The notes beneath the pieces are model-generated. The model did not search any database, was not told the origin of the DNA, and saw only the letters and a program-made list of their open reading frames with translations. 35,277 nt of DNA, taken from positions 1 through 35,277 of the forward strand of contig JAGUXE010000108.1 in assembly GCA_020061995.1 (NCBI GenBank), given 5' to 3'. The translations under genes were made by a program, and so were the position numbers. This DNA comes from Ignavibacteriales bacterium. GTDB taxonomy: Bacteria; Bacteroidota; Ignavibacteria; Ignavibacteriales; Ignavibacteriaceae. Of the stretch, positions 20,001 through 24,916 are shown in pieces (position 1 is the first letter of the stretch; every line of letters begins with the position of its first letter).

Positions 20001-20805
20001 CTTCTTTTAATCTTTCCACGTCTTCTTCTGATAAAACACTTTCGCGTGTCAAAAAGATTTCACCGGTAGCCATATCAAAAACATCACTGGCAATCGTTCT
20101 ACCGATATAATTTTCAATCTTAACCTTGTCAACTGTAATAGTGTCAAATAGATCAAATAATTCTAATATCTCTTCATCCGACTGGTAACCAAGTGCTCGT
20201 AATAGAGTAGTTGATGGGAATTTTTTTCGTCTATCAATATAGACGTACAACACGTGGTTAATATCCGTAGCAAACTCGACCCATGAACCTTTTAACGGAA
20301 TAATCCTCGCAGAATATAATGCTGTTCCGTTGCGGTGAGTTGTTTGCGAAAATGCTACACCGGGGGAACGATGAAGTTGAGTTACAACAACACGTTCAGC
20401 TCCGTTGATAATAAATGTTGCTCTTTCACTCATGAAAGGCAAGTTTCCAAGATAAACTTCTTGTTCAACTGAGTTTACAAACTCTTCTGTATCCGGATCT
20501 TTTGTAGAAAGCAATAATTTTGCTTTTAAAGGAGCAGCATATGTGAGTCCTCTTTCCAAACATTCAACAATTGAATAACGAGCTTTTTCGATATGATATT
20601 CAAGAAAATCTAGTCTATAATTTTCTTTATTATCAAAAATCGGGAAGTTAGAAGAGAAAACAGCTTGTAATCCCTTATTTTCACGTTGAAGTGGATGCAC
20701 ATGTAATTGAAGAAATTCTTCAAAAGATTCTTTTTGAATATCTAACAAGTGTGGAATATCTAAGACCGGTTTAATTTTGCCGAAGGAAATTCTCTTATTC
20801 TCCAA
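17047..20805 (-). CDS. rpoB: DNA-directed RNA polymerase subunit beta (TTG start)
   Basis: The 1252-residue product is the beta subunit. The rifampicin-binding region reads [20 protein letters not shown] then [20 protein letters not shown], the sensitive form. The adjacent [20 protein letters not shown] has Tyr where many bacteria have Pro, a variant I associate with Bacteroidota. C-terminal [20 protein letters not shown] and [19 protein letters not shown] are intact. The start is TTG at 20805-20803 with GGAGG seven bases upstream. It is separated from rplL by a 155-nt gap holding an attenuator-like hairpin. Confidence 0.99.
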   Translation of the reverse strand: [1252 protein letters not shown]

Positions 20806-20886
20806 GGGGCAACCTCCAATTTAATAATCTAAAACTTTTCATACGAACTTAACTTAACACTTAACTTAATGCATATTAACAATAGA

Positions 20887-20921
20887 AAAGTGATAAGACG
20901 GAATACTCCGCTTATCACTTT
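20887..20921 (-). terminator. attenuator-like hairpin between rplL and rpoB
   Basis: A long stem, AAAGTGATAAG plus CGGA against TCCG plus CTTATCACTTT, with one bulged base and a 4-base loop, lies in the rplL-rpoB gap. On the minus strand it ends CACTTTTC, with too short a T-run for a full terminator. The same gap in E. coli holds a partial terminator and an RNase III site that set the ratio of ribosomal proteins to polymerase; an equivalent role is inferred. Confidence 0.65.
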
Positions 20922-20960
20922 ATAAAAAGGACACAGATAACAAAGGTATGTAGCAAAAAC

Positions 20961-21338
20961 TTATTTTACTTGAACAGTAGCGCCGGCTTCTTCAAATTCT
21001 TTTCTAAGTTTTTCAGCTTCATCTTTAGAGACGGCTTCTTTAACTGTTTTAGGGGCTCCGTCAACAAGATCTTTAGCTTCTTTTAATCCTAAACCGGTAT
21101 GAGCTCTAACAACTTTAATAACGTTAATTTTCTTTTCGCCAGCGGCAATAAGAATTACATCAAATTCGGTTTGTTCTTCAACAGGAGCGGCATCGGCAGC
21201 AGCTGGAGCTGCGCCCATTACCATTGGAGCTGAGGCTGTTACACCAAATTCATCTTCAAGTGCTTTCTTTAATTCGGCAGCTTCTACAAGTGTTAAAACT
21301 TTTATTTTCTCGACGAGTTCTGCAACTTTTTCTGACAT
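20961..21338 (-). CDS. rplL: 50S ribosomal protein L7/L12
   Basis: The 125-residue product has the three-part L12 structure: N-terminal dimerisation helices (residues 1-33), an Ala/Pro-rich hinge around 34-57, and the C-terminal factor-binding domain with [20 protein letters not shown] and [13 protein letters not shown]. It forms the multi-copy stalk that recruits EF-Tu, EF-G and other GTPases. ATG with a GGAG-like site upstream; 37 nt after rplJ. Confidence 0.98.
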   Translation of the reverse strand: MSEKVAELVEKIKVLTLVEAAELKKALEDEFGVTASAPMVMGAAPAAADAAPVEEQTEFDVILIAAGEKKINVIKVVRAHTGLGLKEAKDLVDGAPKTVKEAVSKDEAEKLRKEFEEAGATVQVK

Positions 21339-21375
21339 TCTATTTTCTCCTAAATAATATTATAAATAAACTATT

Positions 21376-21897
21376 TTATGCTGCTTCTTTTTTAGAGATT
21401 TCGTCAATAACACTAACGAGGTCTCTAATAACAGCATTAATTGCACCAACAACTCCTGAAGCCGGAGCATTGATACTTCCTAAAATTCCTGCAATAATTT
21501 CCGGTTTTGTCGGAAGATTGGCGATTTCAGATAACTTGCTACCGTCGTAATATTGACTTTCGATATAGCAAGCTCTTAGAGGGAGTTTTTGGCTTGTATC
21601 ATTATATTTCTTAATGATTTTAGCCGGAGCTATCGGGTCTTCTGAAGCGAATGCGAATCCATTCATACCAACTAAATGGTTTTTCAGATGGTCGTATCCG
21701 CCGACTTCTTCGATTGCTCTTTCAAATAAGGTATTTTTTATAACCTTGTATTTAACTCCACTCTTTCGGAATTCATTTCGAATGTTACTAATATTTTCGA
21801 CATTAATTCCGCTGTAATCAGCCACATATACGGCAGAAGAACCTTGCAATAGCTTAACTACTTCAGCTATTTTTTCTGTTTTTTCACTTTTCTTCAT
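21376..21897 (-). CDS. rplJ: 50S ribosomal protein L10
   Basis: The 173-residue product anchors the L7/L12 stalk to 23S rRNA. The N-terminal domain has VYVADYSGINVENISNIRNE and RKSGVKYKVIKNTLFERAI, and the C-terminal helix SVIDEISKKE carries L12 dimers. ATG with GGGAG upstream. The 70-nt gap before it is where many bacteria keep an L10-binding leader; I could not fold a convincing one here. Confidence 0.97.
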   Translation of the reverse strand: MKKSEKTEKIAEVVKLLQGSSAVYVADYSGINVENISNIRNEFRKSGVKYKVIKNTLFERAIEEVGGYDHLKNHLVGMNGFAFASEDPIAPAKIIKKYNDTSQKLPLRACYIESQYYDGSKLSEIANLPTKPEIIAGILGSINAPASGVVGAINAVIRDLVSVIDEISKKEAA

Positions 21898-21967
21898 TGT
21901 TCTCCCAATTTATATAATGGATTTGATTACGTGGGCTTGAAGCATTATTATTGTGCGTAATAAACTT

Positions 21968-22660
21968 TTAATGAGCCACTTCATCTCTTGATATCTTCAA
22001 ACCTGGTCCCATCGTTGATGAGAGAAAAAGACTTCTAACATATTGTCCTTTTGCACTTGAAGGTTTCAATTTGATAATCGTATTCAAAAATGCTCTTGTA
22101 TTTTCTGCTAATTTTTCTGTTTCAAAAGAAAGTTTTCCGAGTGATAAACTGATAATTCCTGCTTTTTCAACACGGAATTCAACTTTACCCGCTTTAACTT
22201 CTTTTACTGCTTTTGCGACATCCATTGTTACGGTGCCACTTTTCGGATTAGGCATCAATCCTTTTGGACCAAGAATTTTTCCTAATTTACCTAATTCAGC
22301 CATAGCGTCAGGAGATGCAACAATTACATCTACATCTGCCCATCCGGCTTTAATTTTTTCAAGATAGTCTTCAAAACCTGCAAAATCGGCTCCGGCATCT
22401 AATGCTTCTTGAATTTTTGGTCCTTTGGTAATAACAAGCACCTTTACTTCTTTACCGGTACCGTTTGGTAAAACTACCGTGCCACGAATCATCTGATCTG
22501 CATGTCGTGGATCAACTCCTAATCTGATGGAACAGTCTAACGACTCGACAAATTTAACTTTCGATAAATTTTTAAGAAGATCAATTCCTTCTTCAAGTCC
22601 GTATTCTTTACTTTTATCATAAGAGCTTTCTACAGCTTTAACTCTTTTTGATGTTTTCAT
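21968..22660 (-). CDS. rplA: 50S ribosomal protein L1
   Basis: The 230-residue product has the family signatures SIRLGVDPRHADQMIRGTVV and GKLGKILGPKGLMPNPKSGT. L1 forms the mobile stalk that helps release E-site tRNA and, in many bacteria, represses its own operon. ATG start; 36 nt after rplK and 70 nt before rplJ. No anomalies seen. Confidence 0.98.
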   Translation of the reverse strand: MKTSKRVKAVESSYDKSKEYGLEEGIDLLKNLSKVKFVESLDCSIRLGVDPRHADQMIRGTVVLPNGTGKEVKVLVITKGPKIQEALDAGADFAGFEDYLEKIKAGWADVDVIVASPDAMAELGKLGKILGPKGLMPNPKSGTVTMDVAKAVKEVKAGKVEFRVEKAGIISLSLGKLSFETEKLAENTRAFLNTIIKLKPSSAKGQYVRSLFLSSTMGPGLKISRDEVAH

Positions 22661-22696
22661 CTTAAAACCACTATCTTATTTATTAATCAAAAAATA

Positions 22697-23122
22697 TTAA
22701 TCTTCTACGGTAAAACCCATACTACGAGCAGTTCCGGCTACCATACTCATTGCATGCTCTATATCGAACGCATTAAGATCAGGCATTTTCATTTTTGCGA
22801 TTTCTTCTACCTGTGCCTTAGTTACTTTTGCAACTTTATTTCTGCTCGGTTCAGGAGAACCTCTCTCAACTTTCGCGGCTTTCTTTAAAAGAACCGCTGC
22901 AGGAGGAGTTTTTGTAATAAATGTGAATGATTTATCCGAAAAAACTGTAATAACAACAGGGATAATCAATCCTTCTTTATCTGAAGTTCTTGCATTGAAT
23001 TGCTTACAGAACTCCATAATATTGACACCTTTTTGTCCTAATGCAGGACCAACTGGAGGAGACGGATTTGCTTTTCCACCGGGAATTTGCAGTTTGATAA
23101 ATCCGGTAATTTTCTTAGCCAT
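22697..23122 (-). CDS. rplK: 50S ribosomal protein L11
   Basis: The 141-residue product starts [20 protein letters not shown] and continues [20 protein letters not shown], the proline-rich N-terminal domain targeted by thiostrepton-type drugs; the C-terminal rRNA-binding domain ends [20 protein letters not shown]11 helps form the GTPase-associated centre and senses stringent conditions with RelA. ATG start 20 nt after nusG. Confidence 0.98.
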   Translation of the reverse strand: MAKKITGFIKLQIPGGKANPSPPVGPALGQKGVNIMEFCKQFNARTSDKEGLIIPVVITVFSDKSFTFITKTPPAAVLLKKAAKVERGSPEPSRNKVAKVTKAQVEEIAKMKMPDLNAFDIEHAMSMVAGTARSMGFTVED

Positions 23123-23142
23123 TTTTTATACCTTTTATGATA

Positions 23143-23682
23143 CTATTTTTCTAATTCAGCTTGAACAAAATCTATTTCAACAGGAGTTTTACGCCCAAAT
23201 ATTGAGACTAAAACTTTAATTTTCATCTTCTCTTCATTTACTTCTTCAACAGTTCCGGAGAAATTATTAAATGGACCATCAATAATTTTAACAATATCAC
23301 CGGCTCTAAAAATCGTTTCACTTCTTTCTTCAGAATCTTCTTGCAAAATTCTTCCAACAATTCTCTTAACTTCTTCTGGCTGAAGGTGGTTAGGGTTATT
23401 TTTCGTCCCAAGAAATCCCATCACTGAAGGAGTATTAAGAATAAAGTCCTTAACTAATGCATCAAGATCAGCTTGCAATAAAACATAACCGGGGAAGAAG
23501 TTTTTGGTTTTGCTTCTTTTTTTTCCGTCGCGAACTTCAAAAACTTTTTCCATAGGAACAAGAATTTGCGCAATTTTGGCACGCAATTTCTCGTTATCCT
23601 TTAATTCGGCATCAACTAAGTTTTTAACTTTGTTTTCATGACCGGAAAAGGTCCTAACAACATACCACTTCAAATCGGTCAT
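23143..23682 (-). CDS. nusG: transcription termination/antitermination factor NusG
   Basis: The 179-residue product has the NGN domain (WYVVRTFSGHENKVKN, residues 6-21; FFPGYVLLQADLD, 62-74) and a C-terminal KOW domain (FRAGDIVKIIDGPFNNFSG, about 125-143). NusG binds RNA polymerase, suppresses pausing, and links it to Rho and to S10 of the leading ribosome. It starts 6 nt after secE and leads into rplK, the standard order. Confidence 0.98.
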   Translation of the reverse strand: MTDLKWYVVRTFSGHENKVKNLVDAELKDNEKLRAKIAQILVPMEKVFEVRDGKKRSKTKNFFPGYVLLQADLDALVKDFILNTPSVMGFLGTKNNPNHLQPEEVKRIVGRILQEDSEERSETIFRAGDIVKIIDGPFNNFSGTVEEVNEEKMKIKVLVSIFGRKTPVEIDFVQAELEK

Positions 23683-23688
23683 ATTAAC

Positions 23689-23871
23689 CTAAAAGATTCC
23701 TTTGAAAATTTGAGTAATTGCCATATCAATAGCGTAAGTAAACGCTGAGATAATAAGACAAACAACGATTACAATCTGAGTTGATTCTTTCAATTCAGCT
23801 TTAGTTGGCCAGGTAACTTTTTTCATTTCCTTAACCACGTCATTAAAAAAATCTATTATCTTCTGTTTCAT
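23689..23871 (-). CDS. secE: preprotein translocase subunit SecE
   Basis: The 60-residue product is the short single-span SecE: an amphipathic helix with DFFNDVVKEMKKVTWPTKAE, then one transmembrane segment (about IVIVVCLIISAFTYAIDMAI). It clamps SecY in the inner-membrane translocon. I start at the ATG at 23871; a TTG at 23883 is in frame but adds only four residues. No clear ribosome binding site was seen. It lies 19 nt after the tRNA-Trp 3' end. Confidence 0.96.
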   Translation of the reverse strand: MKQKIIDFFNDVVKEMKKVTWPTKAELKESTQIVIVVCLIISAFTYAIDMAITQIFKGIF

Positions 23872-23890
23872 ATTTTCTATCAATTATTTG

Positions 23891-23963
23891 CACGTCAGGA
23901 GGGACTCGAACCCCCAACCTGCGGTTTTGGAGACCGCTGCTCTACCAATTGAGCCACTGACGT
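23891..23963 (-). tRNA. tRNA-Trp (anticodon CCA)
   Basis: A 73-nt cloverleaf: acceptor ACGTCAG/CTGACGT, discriminator G, anticodon stem GCGGT/ACCGC, loop CTCCAAA giving CCA, and T-loop TTCGAGT. The 3' CCA is not encoded; the next bases are CAA. Its place between rpmG and secE is a widely conserved arrangement. Confidence 0.97.
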
Positions 23964-24019
23964 AGCTATTAAAAAATTATTTATTTATTGGTGCACAATT
24001 ACGGTAATCCGTTAAAATA

Positions 24020-24169
24020 TTACTTTGTTTCCTTGTGTACAGTATGTTTCTTATCGAAACGACAATATTTTTTGAATTCTACTCTGCCGGGATGAAGTCT
24101 TTTATTCTTCGTGGTTGAGTAATTTCTTCTTTTACACTCGGTACATTCTAAGGTTATTATTTCTCTCAT
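24020..24169 (-). CDS. rpmG: 50S ribosomal protein L33
   Basis: The 49-residue product starts [20 protein letters not shown] and ends [17 protein letters not shown]. It has the first CxxC pair (C9, C12), but the second pair is reduced to one cysteine followed by RFD, so normal four-cysteine zinc binding is unlikely. L33 lies near the E site of the large subunit. The ATG at 24169 is chosen because AAGAAG lies just upstream and the residues before it in frame are translated tRNA-Thr sequence. Position between tRNA-Thr and tRNA-Trp is typical. Confidence 0.96.
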   Translation of the reverse strand: MREIITLECTECKRRNYSTTKNKRLHPGRVEFKKYCRFDKKHTVHKETK

Positions 24170-24196
24170 ATCACATCTTCTTAAGATTAATTGTTG

Positions 24197-24269
24197 AGCT
24201 GACGACCGGGATTGAACCGGTGACCTCATCCTTACCAAGGATGTGCTCTACCAACTGAGCTACGTCAGC
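24197..24269 (-). tRNA. tRNA-Thr (anticodon GGT)
   Basis: A 73-nt cloverleaf: acceptor GCTGACG/CGTCAGC, discriminator T, anticodon stem CATCC/GGATG, loop TTGGTAA giving GGT, and T-loop TTCAATC. No CCA is encoded; CAA follows the discriminator. It lies directly before rpmG, without the tuf gene often found between them, and directly after a terminator-like hairpin. Confidence 0.97.
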
Positions 24270-24279
24270 ATTTTTAAAC

Positions 24280-24338
24280 AAAAAAAAATGATAGCAACTA
24301 TGCTTCTTTAATATGAAGCGCTGATTATGTCCTATCAT
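24280..24338 (-). terminator. terminator-like hairpin between tRNA-Gly and tRNA-Thr
   Basis: On the minus strand ATGATAG (24338-24332) pairs with CTATCAT (24294-24288), with an inner stem GCTTC/GAAGC around an 8-base loop, and a run of nine T follows at once. That is an intrinsic-terminator layout. Only about 11 nt then remain before tRNA-Thr, so no separate promoter fits. Either read-through feeds the rest of the cluster, or the structure is an attenuator or a processing site. Confidence 0.6.
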
Positions 24339-24444
24339 ATTTCAGTTGAAATCGAATTAATTAAAAATCCATTTTCAACTAATTGAGCTTGAATCAAAAA
24401 ATTTAGGCTCAATCAGTAGTATATCATCAGTAAAGAACTCCTTG

Positions 24445-24518
24445 AGCGGGAGACGGGACTCGAACCCGCGACCAACAGCTTGGAAGGCTGTGACTCTAGC
24501 CAACTGAGTTACTCCCGC
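24445..24518 (-). tRNA. tRNA-Gly (anticodon TCC)
   Basis: A 74-nt cloverleaf: acceptor GCGGGAG/CTCCCGC, discriminator T, anticodon stem ACAGC/GCTGT, loop CTTCCAA giving TCC, and T-loop TTCGAGT. No encoded CCA; CAA follows the discriminator. It is the second gene of the tRNA array, 24 nt after tRNA-Tyr. Confidence 0.97.
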
Positions 24519-24542
24519 AAAAACTAAATAAAATGAACATTG

Positions 24543-24626
24543 TGGGCGGCGAGGGATTCGAACCCCCAAAGGCGTTTGCCAACGGATTTACAGTCCGCCC
24601 CGGCTCTCCAACTCCGGCGTCCGCCC
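24543..24626 (-). tRNA. tRNA-Tyr (anticodon GTA)
   Basis: An 84-nt class II cloverleaf: acceptor GGGCGGA against GCCGCCC with an A-G mismatch at the last pair, discriminator A, loop CTGTAAA giving GTA, a variable arm with stem GGC/GCC, and T-loop TTCGAAT. No encoded CCA; CAA follows. It is the first gene after the array promoter, with a leader of only about a dozen bases. Confidence 0.95.
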
Positions 24627-24644
24627 GTTTTTAGAAACGAGCAC

Positions 24645-24676
24645 CAAAAATATACTATTTTCCTAAAATATGCAAA
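24645..24676 (-). promoter_or_regulatory. Bacteroidota-type promoter for the tRNA-rpmG-secE cluster
   Basis: On the minus strand TTTG (24676-24673), then 20 bases, then TATTTTTG (24652-24645) match the known Bacteroidota consensus TTTG-N(19-21)-TAnnTTTG. The expected start site near 24639 lies about 12 nt before tRNA-Tyr. A weaker sigma70 reading (TTGCAT with TATATT, short spacer) overlaps it. Confidence 0.7.
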
Positions 24677-24874
24677 TATGATTTAAAAAAAATTTTGAGC
24701 CGATTTTTCTGGTTGATATAGAACTGAATGATTTTTATTCACGACCATGTATCTTTAACTATTTGGTTTCATTTATGGTATTTAGAGAGTTATTCGAAAT
24801 GTGTTAAAAAAATTCCTTCAAATAGTCCAAAGCGATCAAATTTGCATGAGAGATTTTTTCTTGATTTTCCTATA

Positions 24875-24907
24875 TTTAAGGGGAAGCATTTCTACTTCCC
24901 CATTAAA
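24875..24907 (-). terminator. terminator of the T9SS propeller gene
   Basis: The stem GGGGAAG/CTTCCCC, extended by TTTAA/TTAAA outside it, with an 8-base loop, lies 10 nt past the stop codon of the gene at 24917. The following T-run is weak (TTAAATAT when only the core stem is formed), but stem strength and position make a terminator the simplest reading. Confidence 0.65.
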
Positions 24908-24916
24908 TTAGAGTTA

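Noticed and set aside
20941..20948. TACCTTTG on the minus strand, a possible Bacteroidota -7 box for rpoBC
   Set aside because: The -33 position reads TTCA rather than TTTG and the start would run at once into the attenuator hairpin; too weak to call.
21898..21967. possible L10 autoregulatory leader before rplJ
   Set aside because: Position is right, but I could not find a convincing kink-turn or conserved fold by eye; needs a covariance-model search.
24001..24012. ACGG-TAAT-CCGT palindrome between tRNA-Trp and rpmG
   Set aside because: Only a 4-bp stem with no T-run; cannot be distinguished from chance.
24375..24569. 64-codon minus-strand frame with LARVTAFQAVGRGFESRLPL
   Set aside because: It translates through tRNA-Gly and tRNA-Tyr; this kind of peptide is a common artefact of reading tRNA T-arms.
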